This document shows, in pieces, positions 17,082 to 26,009 of a stretch of 37,481 bases of DNA. Made by a program: the position numbers and the translations under genes. Position 1 is the stretch's first letter, and every line of letters begins with the position of its first letter. The notes beneath the pieces are model-generated. The model did no database searches. It saw only the letters and a program-made list of their open reading frames with translations, and had not been told where the DNA came from. The stretch covers positions 1 through 37,481 of the forward strand of contig JAEEZX010000003.1 of NCBI GenBank assembly GCA_016292045.1, written 5' to 3'. Source of the DNA: Bacteroidaceae bacterium. Its GTDB lineage: Bacteria; Bacteroidota; Bacteroidia; Bacteroidales; Bacteroidaceae.

Positions 17082-17849
17082 TTAAAAATCTCTGTCTTTC
17101 AACACGGGGAACTTCTCCCTGAACGTGCGGAGCTTCCCCATATCAAACTCTGCCGTCACAACGGATTCGCTTCCCGTAGGCGCTGCTGCTATCACATTTC
17201 CGTAGGGATATACCACCACCGTACCTCCGTCGTATTCACACACGGGATCGTTGCCTATTCTGTTCACACCGAGCACGTAGCTTTGGTTTTCCATCGCGCG
17301 TGCCTGCAACAGGATATCCCATGCATGCTGTCGCTTGTTCGGCCACGAAGCCGCATAGATGATGCAATCGTAGTCGTCCATACAGCGTCCCCACATCGGG
17401 AAACGCAGGTCGAAACACACTTGAAGCAGGAAACGCACACCTCTCCATTCCACGATGACACGCTCCTTTCCCGAAGTGTACGACATTGTCTCGCCGCCGT
17501 ATTCGAAGAGATGGTGCTTATCGTAATACGTCACTCCCCCTTCTGCCTCCGGACGGACGAAGTACATACGGTTGCGCCATTGTGCCACACCGTCTTCCAC
17601 CACCCTCGTTGCCACACTTCCACACACAGCCGCTTTGCGCTCTTCTGCCATACGTTTCATCCAGGCAAGCGTCTCTGCGCTCCAATTTGGCGACAAGCTG
17701 TCTTCCGGTTCTATAACAAAACCGGTATCAAACATCTCAGGCATCACATACAGATCAGCATCGGTACGACGCATCATCTCTCCGAAGTGCTGTCTGTTAT
17801 TCTCGGGCTTCGCCCACAAAACATCTGATTGAAGAAGTGCTACTTTCAT
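17082..17849 (-). CDS. Nitrilase-family amidohydrolase (omega-amidase-like)
   Basis: A 255-residue member of the carbon-nitrogen hydrolase superfamily. Start ATG 17849 (MKVALLQSDVLW) is preferred to one 33 nt upstream, because the family begins with this beta strand. The catalytic triad is complete: E38 in MPEMF, K111 in YYDKHHLF and C145 in LQVCFDLRFP. Homologues such as YafV and Nit2 hydrolyse alpha-keto-acid amides (omega-amidase activity). It lies beyond ilvC, separated by a strong terminator, so any expression from the ilv promoter would be by read-through. Confidence 0.9.
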   Translation of the reverse strand: MKVALLQSDVLWAKPENNRQHFGEMMRRTDADLYVMPEMFDTGFVIEPEDSLSPNWSAETLAWMKRMAEERKAAVCGSVATRVVEDGVAQWRNRMYFVRPEAEGGVTYYDKHHLFEYGGETMSYTSGKERVIVEWRGVRFLLQVCFDLRFPMWGRCMDDYDCIIYAASWPNKRQHAWDILLQARAMENQSYVLGVNRIGNDPVCEYDGGTVVVYPYGNVIAAAPTGSESVVTAEFDMGKLRTFREKFPVLKDRDF

Positions 17850-17862
17850 GGTGGAAATGATT

Positions 17863-17904
17863 AAAAAAGTGGAGAGCGCCACACGTTTCTGAGCAGCGCT
17901 CTCC
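17863..17904 (-). terminator. Rho-independent terminator after ilvC
   Basis: On minus, a perfect 9-bp stem GGAGAGCGC (17904-17896) pairs with GCGCTCTCC (17879-17871) around a 16-nt loop, followed by AC and six T. It sits between the ilvC stop and the nitrilase start. Confidence 0.8.
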
Positions 17905-17917
17905 TGCTTGTGATTGA

Positions 17918-18961
17918 TTAGTTGTTCTCAGGACGGAGCTTGCGAACCACCTCAGCGGTGCGCCACATCTCGCTCTCGTGGAGAGCCTTGAGTTCCTTCT
18001 CCAGACCTACACGGTAGTCGGGCTTGGAGTTTGCATCGATAGATATCTGAGCCTCGTTGCCGCTCTTCACGCTGGCATAGAGCTTCTCCACAACGGGCTT
18101 GATAGCATCGTGGAAGGGGCCCATCCAGTCGAGGGCACCGCGCTGTGCTGTAGTAGAGCAGTTGGCATACATCCAGTCCATACCCTTGGCAGCGAAGAGA
18201 GGCATCAGCGACTGTGTCAGCTCCTCAACGGTCTCGTTGAAAGCCTCAGAGGGAGTGTGACCGTTCTCACGCAGCACCTCGTACTGAGCCAGGAGCAGAC
18301 CCTGGATAGCACCCATCAGAGAACCGCGCTCACCGGTGAGGTCGGAGGTAGCCTCGCGCTGGAATGTTGTCTCGAAGAGATAACCGCTACCGATACCGAT
18401 ACCCAGAGCCAGAGTGCGCTCGAGAGCCTTGCCGGTGTAGTCCTGATATACAGCGTATGAGCTGTTCAGACCGCGACCCTCAAGGAACATGGTGCGCAGT
18501 GATGTGCCGGAACCCTTGGGAGCCACCATGATAACATCGATGTCCTTCTGGGGAACACAACCTGTGCGGTCGTTCCAAGTGATAGCGAAACCGTGAGAGA
18601 AATACAGAGCGTTTCCGGGCTGCAGGCACTTCTGCAGTGTGGGCCATACGCTCATCACAGCTGCGTCAGAGAGCAGACACATAACGATGGTACCCTTTGT
18701 GGCAGCCTCCTCGATAGAGAAGAGTGTCTCACCCGGCTTCCAGCCGTCAGCAACAGCCTTGTCGTAGGTCTTACCCTGACGCTGACCTACGATTACATTG
18801 AAACCGTTGTCGCGCAGGTTGCAAGCCTGACCGGGACCCTGCACACCGTAACCGATTACGGCAATCGTCTCGTCCTTCAACACCTCACGAGCCTTCTCGA
18901 GAGGAAACTCCTCGCGGGTCATCACTTCCTCGATAACGCCGCCAAAATTCATTTTTGCCAT
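17918..18961 (-). CDS. ilvC: Ketol-acid reductoisomerase
   Basis: A 347-residue NADPH-dependent enzyme that isomerises and reduces acetolactate or acetohydroxybutyrate in valine and isoleucine synthesis. The nucleotide motif is IAVIGYGVQGPGQACNLRDN. Catalytic and Mg-binding regions are APKGSGTSLR, TTFQREATSDLTGERGSLMG (metal-ligand D and E) and SEAFNETVEELTQ. The sequence and its end (VRKLRPENN) look much closer to the fungal mitochondrial enzyme Ilv5 than to the long E. coli form. It is the last gene of the ilv cluster before the terminator and lies 59 nt after the thioesterase gene. Confidence 0.96.
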   Translation of the reverse strand: MAKMNFGGVIEEVMTREEFPLEKAREVLKDETIAVIGYGVQGPGQACNLRDNGFNVIVGQRQGKTYDKAVADGWKPGETLFSIEEAATKGTIVMCLLSDAAVMSVWPTLQKCLQPGNALYFSHGFAITWNDRTGCVPQKDIDVIMVAPKGSGTSLRTMFLEGRGLNSSYAVYQDYTGKALERTLALGIGIGSGYLFETTFQREATSDLTGERGSLMGAIQGLLLAQYEVLRENGHTPSEAFNETVEELTQSLMPLFAAKGMDWMYANCSTTAQRGALDWMGPFHDAIKPVVEKLYASVKSGNEAQISIDANSKPDYRVGLEKELKALHESEMWRTAEVVRKLRPENN

Positions 18962-19020
18962 TGTCTTTCTTTTTTAATGGTTTGGTTATTGTTTACTTTA
19001 TATATTCTCGTTTGTATTTC

Positions 19021-19764
19021 TTATTCAAAGAAGATAATCCTCGACTGGCACACCACGCTGCCGTCAGCTTTCTTCACCTCCACGTCCTTCTCTCCGTGCT
19101 CTCCTTCCTGAACGTAGAACGAGAGTTCGTCGCCCATTCTGGCCTCTGTCTTGTATGCAATCTCGAAGCGCCTGATACCCTTCTCAAACTGCTGCAGAGG
19201 GAAGAGATTCAGAATGTGTTCCACATATTTTATGGAGTTGACGTGACCGTTGATATCGATGTCGCTGTACTGCGGCTGTATGGTGCGCACCAGAGCGGCG
19301 TTGTTGAAACGGAAGCGTCCGTGCCCCTCTATCGGGCATACGTTTTCCTCCTCGCTCACCACATAGCGCAGGATGTCTCCGTCGTAGAGTGTCAACAGGT
19401 CGCACGGCTTGCGCGTGTCGATATCTATCATCGCCCACACGCTGCGCGCATATCCCATCGGTGTGCCGTCTTCGCGCAGGATGGAGAAGTTACGGTTGGT
19501 GAACAGCTTCATCACGCTCTCCACCCACGTGCGTATCTCTATGTTCTCATAGTTGCGCGGCATCTCCGTCATCTCTATCGACAGACGCGAGAGCACCCAC
19601 GTGTGCTGTGTCTCGTTCAGCGCTCCGATGCCCCACCCGCGCCGTGTGGAGTGGTTGCCGGCTGCGTTGAGCAGATGGTTGCCCAGCACACCCATGAATA
19701 TCCTCCCCGTGAAGTCCACGTGGAAGGGTTCGACATACACCTTATGAGAATCTATCTTCTCCAT
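19021..19764 (-). CDS. Acyl-ACP thioesterase (FatA/FatB family)
   Basis: A 247-residue double hot-dog protein that releases fatty acids from acyl carrier protein. The N-terminal half holds MGVLGNHLLNAAGNHSTRRG and LSRLSIEMTEMPR. The C-terminal half holds DIDINGHVNSIKYVEHIL, which supplies the active-site Asn172 and His174 region. It is cytoplasmic. It is set inside the ilv operon between ilvN (6 nt) and ilvC (59 nt), an arrangement I recall from other Bacteroidota. A link to branched-chain acyl groups made from the same keto-acids is a reasonable inference. Confidence 0.9.
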   Translation of the reverse strand: MEKIDSHKVYVEPFHVDFTGRIFMGVLGNHLLNAAGNHSTRRGWGIGALNETQHTWVLSRLSIEMTEMPRNYENIEIRTWVESVMKLFTNRNFSILREDGTPMGYARSVWAMIDIDTRKPCDLLTLYDGDILRYVVSEEENVCPIEGHGRFRFNNAALVRTIQPQYSDIDINGHVNSIKYVEHILNLFPLQQFEKGIRRFEIAYKTEARMGDELSFYVQEGEHGEKDVEVKKADGSVVCQSRIIFFE

Positions 19765-19770
19765 GTCTGC

Positions 19771-20307
19771 TTATTTATTCATTTCGCGCTGCTCCAGATA
19801 CTGGTCGAGATGTTCTATGCAGTCGCGTGTCACGGCGATACGTCCCGAGCGTACGAACTGTCTCACGATACCCATCTCGTTGAGTGCCTCGAAGAGAGAG
19901 AGGATATCCTCCGTGAGTCCCTTCTTCTCCACGATGCTGAATGTGGGGTTCACCTCCACGATACGGGCTCCGTGACGGCGCACAGCCTTGCTGGCTGCGG
20001 GATTCTGCAGCAGACCTTCTGTGCTTATCTTCAGCAGACAGGCCTCCATGATGAATATCTCCTCGTCGGTGAAGTAGTGAGCCTGCAACACGTCGATTTT
20101 CTTTTCCATCTGCTTGCACAGCGTCACCACCATCTCCTCCGTGCAGAAGCACGTGATGGTGTATTTGTGCACACCGGGAGTGGACGAGGCGCACACATTG
20201 AGGCTCTCGATGTTCACCTGACGGCGTGTAAACACGGCTGTGATTTGGTTCAATATACCAGCGAAGTTCTCTGAATATATGATGAGGGTATATAGTTTCG
20301 TTTCCAT
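19771..20307 (-). CDS. ilvN: Acetolactate synthase small (regulatory) subunit
   Basis: A 178-residue regulatory subunit. An ACT domain occupies the N-terminus (LYTLIIYSENFAGILNQITA, then RRQVNIESLNVCAS), where valine feedback normally acts. A C-terminal ALS small-subunit domain follows (EACLLKISTEG, RIVEVNPTFSIVEKKG). I chose the start at 20307 (METKLY), where ATG shares its A with the ilvB stop (TGATG), giving tight translational coupling. A second ATG at 20313 (MLMETK) is also possible. Confidence 0.93.
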   Translation of the reverse strand: METKLYTLIIYSENFAGILNQITAVFTRRQVNIESLNVCASSTPGVHKYTITCFCTEEMVVTLCKQMEKKIDVLQAHYFTDEEIFIMEACLLKISTEGLLQNPAASKAVRRHGARIVEVNPTFSIVEKKGLTEDILSLFEALNEMGIVRQFVRSGRIAVTRDCIEHLDQYLEQREMNK

Positions 20308-22019
20308 CAGCATTCTACGTTAAGTTGCATTTCATCCACAGCACGTCCGGGTGCCGTCATGGGTTCCACGTTGGCGTCGGGCTTTATCACAGCCTCCAGG
20401 AAGAAGGCTCCCTTCGTGTTGAGCATCTCCTGAATGGCATCCTGCAGTTCTGCCCTGTCCTTCACGATGCGGTGGGGAATGTTGTAGGCCTCAGCCACCT
20501 TGCCGAAGTCGGGATTCACCATAGGAGTGAACGAGCGCTTGTGGTTGAAGAACATATCCTGCCACTGACGCACATTGCCCAGATAGTTGTTGTTGAGCAG
20601 TATCATCTTCACGGGAATCTGGTATTCCATGATGGTGCCGAACTCCTGTATCATCATCTGCAGACCGCCGTCGCCCATGAAGCAGCATACCGTGCGGTCG
20701 GGAGCTCCGTATGTGGCCCCCATTGCAGCGGGCAGTCCGTATCCCATCGTACCCATACCGCCGGAAGTGGCTATTGAGCGGGGCTTGTGGAATTTGTAGT
20801 AGCGCACCGACATCAGCTGGTTCTGTCCCACGTCGGTCACCAGTATGGATTCCGAATTGGTGGCCTTTGCCACAGCGTGTGCCACCTCACCCATGAGCAG
20901 CGGACCGCTCGTAGGCTTCGTTGCAGGTGTTATCACGCGGTCTATCTCCTGCTGACGCAGCGGCTGGAACGATTCCTTCCACTCCGTGTGATCAGCTTCC
21001 TTCAGCAGCGCCGTGATGGCGGGCAGCGTCTTCTTGCAGTCGCCCACTACGGCCACCGTCGTCTTCACGTTCTTGTCTATCTCGGAGGCGTCGATGTCCA
21101 GATGTATTATCTTGGCCTGCTTGGCATACTTGCTCAGATTGCCCGTCACACGGTCGGAGAAGCGCATGCCGACTGCGATAATCACATCGGCCTCCTGCTC
21201 CTTGATATTCACGCTGTAGCTGCCGTGCATACCGAGCATACCCATATTGAGCTTGTGGTTGGAAGGCAGAGCGGAGAGTCCCAGCATCGTACGTCCTGCG
21301 GGAATGTCGGCCTTCTCGAGGAATGCCTTGAGTTCCTCCTGGGCATTACCCAGCTCCACACCCTGTCCCACCAGCGCCATGGGTTTCTTTGCGCTGTTGA
21401 TGAGTTCGGCTGCTGCCTTGATGGCTTCTTCCTTCGGTTCGGGAGAAGGCACGTATGAACGTATGAAGTCCACGTTGGCCGGCTTGTATTCCACGAGATC
21501 CGTCTGTGCGTTCTTTGTGAAGTCGAGCACCACAGGACCGGGTCTGCCCGACCTTGCGATATAGAAAGCACGGCTCACAGCCCATGCCACATCTTCCGCA
21601 CGTCGTATCTGGTATGTCCATTTTGTGATGGGCTGTGCCACGCTCACGAGGTCCACCTCCTGAAAGGCATCGCTTCCGAGCACCGCAGTGCCCACCTGTC
21701 CGGCTATCACCACAATGGGCGTCGAGTCCATCATAGCGTCAGCCACACCTGTCAGCGTGTTTGTCACACCGGGACCCGATGTCACCAGCGTCACACCCAC
21801 TTTGCCGCTCACTCGCGCAAAACCTTCTGCTGCGTGTGTTGCGGCCTGTTCGTGGCGCACCAGCACGTGTTCAAAACTTTTCTTCTCTCCTCTTGTGTAG
21901 TCGTAGAGAGCATCATAGGTGGGCATTATCGAACCGCCCGGATAACCGAATATGGTGGTTACGCCTTCATTCTTCAGCGAAAGCATCAATGCCTCTGCAC
22001 CTGTTACCTTTTCTGCCAT
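20307..22019 (-). CDS. ilvB: Acetolactate synthase large (catalytic) subunit
   Basis: A 570-residue TPP enzyme that condenses pyruvate with pyruvate or 2-ketobutyrate. The Pyr domain has FGYPGGSIMPTYDALYD and the catalytic Glu57 in RHEQAATHAAEGFARVSG. A central FAD/DHS-like domain follows. The PP domain has the TPP motif GDGGLQMMIQEF to NNNYLGNVRQW. Full length, with no missing residues. It follows ilvD after 57 nt, a gap largely filled by heptamer repeats, and overlaps ilvN by one base. Confidence 0.97.
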   Translation of the reverse strand: MAEKVTGAEALMLSLKNEGVTTIFGYPGGSIMPTYDALYDYTRGEKKSFEHVLVRHEQAATHAAEGFARVSGKVGVTLVTSGPGVTNTLTGVADAMMDSTPIVVIAGQVGTAVLGSDAFQEVDLVSVAQPITKWTYQIRRAEDVAWAVSRAFYIARSGRPGPVVLDFTKNAQTDLVEYKPANVDFIRSYVPSPEPKEEAIKAAAELINSAKKPMALVGQGVELGNAQEELKAFLEKADIPAGRTMLGLSALPSNHKLNMGMLGMHGSYSVNIKEQEADVIIAVGMRFSDRVTGNLSKYAKQAKIIHLDIDASEIDKNVKTTVAVVGDCKKTLPAITALLKEADHTEWKESFQPLRQQEIDRVITPATKPTSGPLLMGEVAHAVAKATNSESILVTDVGQNQLMSVRYYKFHKPRSIATSGGMGTMGYGLPAAMGATYGAPDRTVCCFMGDGGLQMMIQEFGTIMEYQIPVKMILLNNNYLGNVRQWQDMFFNHKRSFTPMVNPDFGKVAEAYNIPHRIVKDRAELQDAIQEMLNTKGAFFLEAVIKPDANVEPMTAPGRAVDEMQLNVEC

Positions 22020-22033
22020 TATATTTTTAAGCC

Positions 22034-22079
22034 TAAACTTTAAACCCTAAACTCTAAACTGCCTCTAAACTCTAAACTA
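22034..22079. repeat. 7-bp repeat array between ilvD and ilvB
   Basis: TAAACTT, TAAACCC, TAAACTC, TAAACTG lie head to tail from 22034 to 22061. After four bases come TAAACTC and TAAACTA, ending inside the ilvD stop codon. Confidence 0.88.
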
Positions 22080-23879
22080 ATCAATGATTCTCACTCCGCC
22101 CTTGTCTGCCGATGCAACACTCTGAGCATACGCACGGAGTGCCTTCGACACCACGCGGTTTCTCTTCAGGGGCTGCTGCGGACGTGCAGCGAGTTCCTCG
22201 TCGGAGAGCTTCACGTTGATTGAGCGGCTTGGGATATCGATGACGATGATGTCGCCGTCTTTTATCTTGCCGATATTGCCTCCGCTGGCAGCCTCCGGTG
22301 AGATATGTCCGATGGAGAGTCCCGACGTGCCGCCGGAGAAGCGTCCGTCTGTGATGAGGGCGCATTCCTTACCCATGTGCATCGATTTGATGTAGCTCGT
22401 GGGATACAGCATCTCCTGCATACCGGGTCCTCCCTTGGGGCCCTCGTGTGTGATCACCACGCAGTCGCCCTTCTTCACCTTGCCGCCGAGTATTCCCTCG
22501 CAGGCATCCTCCTGTGAGTCGAACACCACAGCCGGTCCCTCGAAGTGCCACAGCTCGGGAGCCACACCTGCGGTCTTCACCACGCAGCCGTCCTGTGCTA
22601 TGTTGCCGAAGAGCACGGCCATACCGCCGTCTTTCGTGTAGGCATGCTCGATGTCACGGATGCAGCCCTCGCTGCGGTCTGTGTCGAGCGTCTCCCACTG
22701 TGCGTTCTGCGAACCCATCTTCGTGGAGAACTTGCCGCCGGGCGCGCTTCTGTATATGCGCTCTGCCTCGGGATCGATGCTCTCGCCCGTGATGCTGTAT
22801 TTCTTTATGTCCTCACCCAGTGTGGCACCGTTCACTCTCTTGCAGTCGAGATTGAGCAGACCTCCCTTGGCCAGTTCGCCCAGGATGCCGAGTATGCCGC
22901 CTGCGCGGTTCTCCTCCTGGATGGAGTATTTCTGCCAGTTGGGTGCCAGCTTGCAGAGGAAAGGCACCTTGCGCGAGAGGCGGTCGATGTCCTGCATCTT
23001 GAATTCCACCTCGCCCTCCTGTGCCACAGCCAGCAGGTGCAGCACGGTGTTGGTGCTTGCTCCCATGGCGATGTCGAGCGTCATTGCGTTGAGGAATGCC
23101 TCTCGTGTGGCTATCGAACGTGGCAGCACGCTCTCGTCGCCCTCTTCGTAGTATTTCAGGGCGTTCTTCACTATCAGCTTTGCTGCGTCGCGGAAGAGCT
23201 GCACGCGGTTCACGTGTGTGGCCAGTATGCTGCCGTTGCCGGGCAGTGAGAGGCCGATAGCCTCCGTCAGCGAGTTCATCGAGTTGGCTGTGAACATACC
23301 CGAGCACGCACCGCATCCGGGGCATGCACACTGCTCCACCTCTGCCAGCTCCTCGTCGCTCACGGTGGGGTCTCCGCCCTTGATCATCGCTGTGATGAGG
23401 TCGGCGTTCTCGCCTTTGTACTTACCGGCTTCCATCGGACCGCCGCTCACGAACACTGCGGGGATGTTGAGCCTCATGGCAGCCATCAGCATGCCTGGCG
23501 TCACCTTGTCGCAGTTCGAGATGCATATCATGGCGTCAGCCTTGTGTGCATTCACCATATACTCCACCGAGTCGGCTATCACGTCGCGCGAAGGCAGCGA
23601 ATAGAGCATACCGTCGTGCCCCATGGCGATACCGTCGTCCACGGCGATGGTGTTGAATTCGGCTGCATAGCATCCCAGGGCCTCTATCTCGGCTTTCACT
23701 ATCTGACCTATCTCATGCAGATGAGTGTGTCCGGGCACGAACTGTGTGAATGAGTTGACAATTGCGATGATGGGTTTGCCGAACTGCTCCCTCTTCATTC
23801 CGTTTGCCACCCACAGGGCGCGGGCTCCTGCCATGCGTCGTCCTTCCGTACAGACTGCACTTCTAAGCTGTTTTTTCAT
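22077..23879 (-). CDS. ilvD: Dihydroxy-acid dehydratase
   Basis: A 600-residue iron-sulfur dehydratase, the third common step of valine and isoleucine synthesis. The N-terminus [13 protein letters not shown] and [13 protein letters not shown] are family signatures. Cluster cysteines appear as C123 in [12 protein letters not shown] and C192 in [17 protein letters not shown]. The C-terminal domain holds [20 protein letters not shown]. The pattern is the oxygen-sensitive [4Fe-4S] E. coli type, which suits an anaerobe. First gene of the ilv operon, with a -7 element 45 nt upstream. Confidence 0.97.
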   Translation of the reverse strand: MKKQLRSAVCTEGRRMAGARALWVANGMKREQFGKPIIAIVNSFTQFVPGHTHLHEIGQIVKAEIEALGCYAAEFNTIAVDDGIAMGHDGMLYSLPSRDVIADSVEYMVNAHKADAMICISNCDKVTPGMLMAAMRLNIPAVFVSGGPMEAGKYKGENADLITAMIKGGDPTVSDEELAEVEQCACPGCGACSGMFTANSMNSLTEAIGLSLPGNGSILATHVNRVQLFRDAAKLIVKNALKYYEEGDESVLPRSIATREAFLNAMTLDIAMGASTNTVLHLLAVAQEGEVEFKMQDIDRLSRKVPFLCKLAPNWQKYSIQEENRAGGILGILGELAKGGLLNLDCKRVNGATLGEDIKKYSITGESIDPEAERIYRSAPGGKFSTKMGSQNAQWETLDTDRSEGCIRDIEHAYTKDGGMAVLFGNIAQDGCVVKTAGVAPELWHFEGPAVVFDSQEDACEGILGGKVKKGDCVVITHEGPKGGPGMQEMLYPTSYIKSMHMGKECALITDGRFSGGTSGLSIGHISPEAASGGNIGKIKDGDIIVIDIPSRSINVKLSDEELAARPQQPLKRNRVVSKALRAYAQSVASADKGGVRIID

Positions 23880-23924
23880 ATATTCAGAGCGTCTTTTTTG
23901 TGTTTATTACATAAATATCGGGCG

Positions 23925-23932
23925 CAAAGGTA
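23925..23932 (-). promoter_or_regulatory. -7 promoter element for the ilv operon
   Basis: On minus, TACCTTTG fits TAnnTTTG and ends 45 nt before the ilvD start. The leader shows no peptide rich in branched-chain codons and no attenuator hairpin. Confidence 0.65.
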
Positions 23933-24027
23933 CGAAAATTTGTTTAATTAAAGAGGATTATATGCAAAGATTATGGATTAAAGACCGTAATTTGTCACCT
24001 ATCTGCTCCTATCTTCCGATATTTTCA

Positions 24028-24035
24028 TATCTTTG
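24028..24035 (+). promoter_or_regulatory. -7 promoter element for the fucO-like gene
   Basis: TATCTTTG fits TAnnTTTG. It would give a leader of about 110 nt that contains a palindrome and a heptamer array. Confidence 0.55.
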
Positions 24036-24082
24036 TACCTGAAAACCATTGAATATTGACAAATCCCATTGGCCTTATTGGC

Positions 24083-24098
24083 CCAATTAGCTAATTGG
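24083..24098. repeat. Perfect 16-bp palindrome in the fucO leader
   Basis: CCAATTAGCTAATTGG is its own reverse complement. It lies between the likely promoter and the start codon, so it could be an operator or an RNA hairpin. Confidence 0.7.
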
Positions 24099-24112
24099 CC
24101 CCATAAGACTCT

Positions 24113-24147
24113 TTAACCCTTAACCATTAACCCTTAACCATTAACCC
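24113..24147. repeat. 7-bp tandem repeat, 5 copies, before fucO
   Basis: TTAACCC, TTAACCA, TTAACCC, TTAACCA, TTAACCC run without gaps and end 6 nt before the start codon at 24154, over the place where a ribosome would bind. Confidence 0.9.
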
Positions 24148-24153
24148 CAAAAA

Positions 24154-25308
24154 ATGTCCCAGCGTTTCATTCTCAACGAAGTCAGCTACTTCGGTGCCGG
24201 CGCCCGCAAGGAGTTGCCGGAAGTCATTTCCCGTATGAATCTCCACAAGGCTCTCGTCTGCTCCGACAAGGGCCTCATCAAGGTGGGCACCACCAAGATG
24301 GTCACCGACGTCCTCGATGCCGCAGGATTCCCCTACGACATCTATTCCGAAATCAAGCCCAACCCCACCGTCACCAATGTGAAGCAGGGTGTCGAGGCCT
24401 TCAAGGCATCCGGTGCCGACTGCATCATAGCCATCGGAGGCGGCAGTTCGATGGACACCGCCAAGGGTATCGGCATTGTGGCCAACAACCCTGAATTCTC
24501 CGACGTCGTGTCTCTTGAGGGCTGCGCTCCCACCAAGCACAAGAGCGTGCCCATCATCGCCCTTCCCACTACGGCAGGCACGGGTGCCGAGGTCACCATC
24601 AACTACGTCATCATCGACGAGGAGCGACAGGCCAAGATGGTGTGTGTCGACCCCAACGACATACCCGCCGTTGCCATTGTCGATCCCGAACTGATGTATT
24701 CGCTCCCCAAGGGCCTCACCGCCGCCACCGGTATGGATGCCCTCACCCACGCCATCGAGGGCTATATCACCAAGGGTGCCTGGGTGATGTCCGACATGTA
24801 CGAACTGCAGGCCATCAAGATGATTGCCGAGAATCTGCCTCTCGCCGTCGACGAGCCCACCAATCCCAAGGGTCGCGAGGCAATGGCCCTTGCCCAGTAT
24901 ATCGCAGCGCAGGCCTTCTCCAATGTGGGTCTCGGCCTCGTTCACGGCATGGCTCATCCGATGGGTTCCCTCCACGATGTGCCCCACGGCGTTGCCAACG
25001 CTCTGCTGCTTCCCACCGTCATGGAGTTCAACATGCCCGAGCGCATTGAGAAGTTCGGCGTCATAGCCCGGCACATGGGTGTCGACACCACGGGTATGAC
25101 TCCCCAGCAGGCTGCCCAGGCTGCCGTCGATGCCGTGAAGGCTCTGTCCGTCCGCGTGGGCATTCCCCAGCATCTCAGCGACCTCGGCATCACAGCCTCC
25201 GACATCCCCGCTCTGGCCGACCAGGCTCTGGCCGATGTCTGCACTCCGGGCAATCCCCGCGACGTCACGTTGGAGGACATTAAGGCACTCTACACCAAGG
25301 TGTTGTAA
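24154..25308 (+). CDS. fucO: Iron-containing alcohol dehydrogenase, lactaldehyde reductase-like
   Basis: A 384-residue group III alcohol dehydrogenase. It closely resembles E. coli FucO, which reduces lactaldehyde to 1,2-propanediol with NADH. The cofactor motif is GGGSSMDTAKGIGI (95-108). Metal ligands fall at nearly the same places as in FucO: D195, H199 (DALTHAIEGY), H264 (LVHGMAHPMG) and H278 (DVPHGVANALL). The stretch TTAGTGAEVTINYVI is also FucO-like. No fucose or rhamnose genes lie in the window, so the aldehyde substrate is not certain. Single gene with a strong terminator downstream. Confidence 0.88.
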   Translation: MSQRFILNEVSYFGAGARKELPEVISRMNLHKALVCSDKGLIKVGTTKMVTDVLDAAGFPYDIYSEIKPNPTVTNVKQGVEAFKASGADCIIAIGGGSSMDTAKGIGIVANNPEFSDVVSLEGCAPTKHKSVPIIALPTTAGTGAEVTINYVIIDEERQAKMVCVDPNDIPAVAIVDPELMYSLPKGLTAATGMDALTHAIEGYITKGAWVMSDMYELQAIKMIAENLPLAVDEPTNPKGREAMALAQYIAAQAFSNVGLGLVHGMAHPMGSLHDVPHGVANALLLPTVMEFNMPERIEKFGVIARHMGVDTTGMTPQQAAQAAVDAVKALSVRVGIPQHLSDLGITASDIPALADQALADVCTPGNPRDVTLEDIKALYTKVL

Positions 25309-25340
25309 TCCCTGGCATAAAGTTCCTGTTTAATACGAAA

Positions 25341-25388
25341 GCGGGCGGCTCGATTGAGCTGCCCGCCTTCTTTTCCTTTTTTCCTTTC
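25341..25388 (+). terminator. Rho-independent terminator after fucO
   Basis: An 11-bp stem GCGGGCGGCTC / GAGCTGCCCGC (one G-U pair) with a GATT loop, then a T-rich tract. Confidence 0.9.
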
Positions 25389-25392
25389 GGAT

Positions 25393-25941
25393 TTACTTGC
25401 CGAAATAGCGCTTCAGCAGACCGTCGAAGCCTCTGCCGTGACGAGCCTCGTCCTTTGCCATTTCATGCACTGTGTCGTGGATGGCGTCCAGGTTCTCCTC
25501 CTTGGCGCGCTTTGCGATAGCCATCTTGCCGGCGCAGGCACCGCACTCAGCCTCAGCACGCTTCTCCAGGTTCGTCTTGGTATCCCACACAACGTCGCCG
25601 ATGAGTTCAGCGAAACGGCTTGCGTGGTCGGCCTCCTCGAATGCATAGCGGCGGAATGCCTCTGAGATTTCGGGATAACCCTCGCGGTCAGCCTGACGTG
25701 CCATAGCGAGATACATACCCACCTCGCAGCACTCGCCCTCGAAGTGAGCCTTCAGCCCCTCCATGATATCGGCGGGACAACCCTTTGCCACTCCGATCAC
25801 GTGCTCGGTCACATACTCCTTCTCACCTTCCTTCACCTCGGTAAACTTGCTCTTGGGAGCTTTACACTGGGGGCACTGCTCGGGAGCCTCTGCACCTTCA
25901 TACACATAACCGCACACTGCGCAAACAAACTTCTTTTTCAT
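25393..25941 (-). CDS. Reverse rubrerythrin (NADH peroxidase type)
   Basis: A 182-residue non-haem iron peroxidase. The order of domains is reversed compared with classical rubrerythrin. A rubredoxin-like domain comes first, with Cys7, Cys10, Cys23 and Cys26 ([18 protein letters not shown]). The four-helix diiron domain follows, with ligands in FEGECCEVG (E70), [10 protein letters not shown] (E103 or E104 and H106), KRAEAECG and MAKDEARHG. Clostridial enzymes of this layout reduce hydrogen peroxide with electrons from NADH via partner proteins. It has its own consensus promoter and fits an obligate anaerobe's peroxide defence. Confidence 0.92.
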   Translation of the reverse strand: MKKKFVCAVCGYVYEGAEAPEQCPQCKAPKSKFTEVKEGEKEYVTEHVIGVAKGCPADIMEGLKAHFEGECCEVGMYLAMARQADREGYPEISEAFRRYAFEEADHASRFAELIGDVVWDTKTNLEKRAEAECGACAGKMAIAKRAKEENLDAIHDTVHEMAKDEARHGRGFDGLLKRYFGK

Positions 25942-26009
25942 AGGTATTTTCCTTTATTAGTTAGTAAAATAATTTGGTTTCTATAATCGTTTTTAGGTAT
26001 TTTGCGAGG

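Noticed and set aside
18955..20274. A 439-codon plus frame opposite ilvN and the thioesterase
   Set aside because: Both minus-strand genes are clear family members; the plus frame has low-complexity composition and no motifs.
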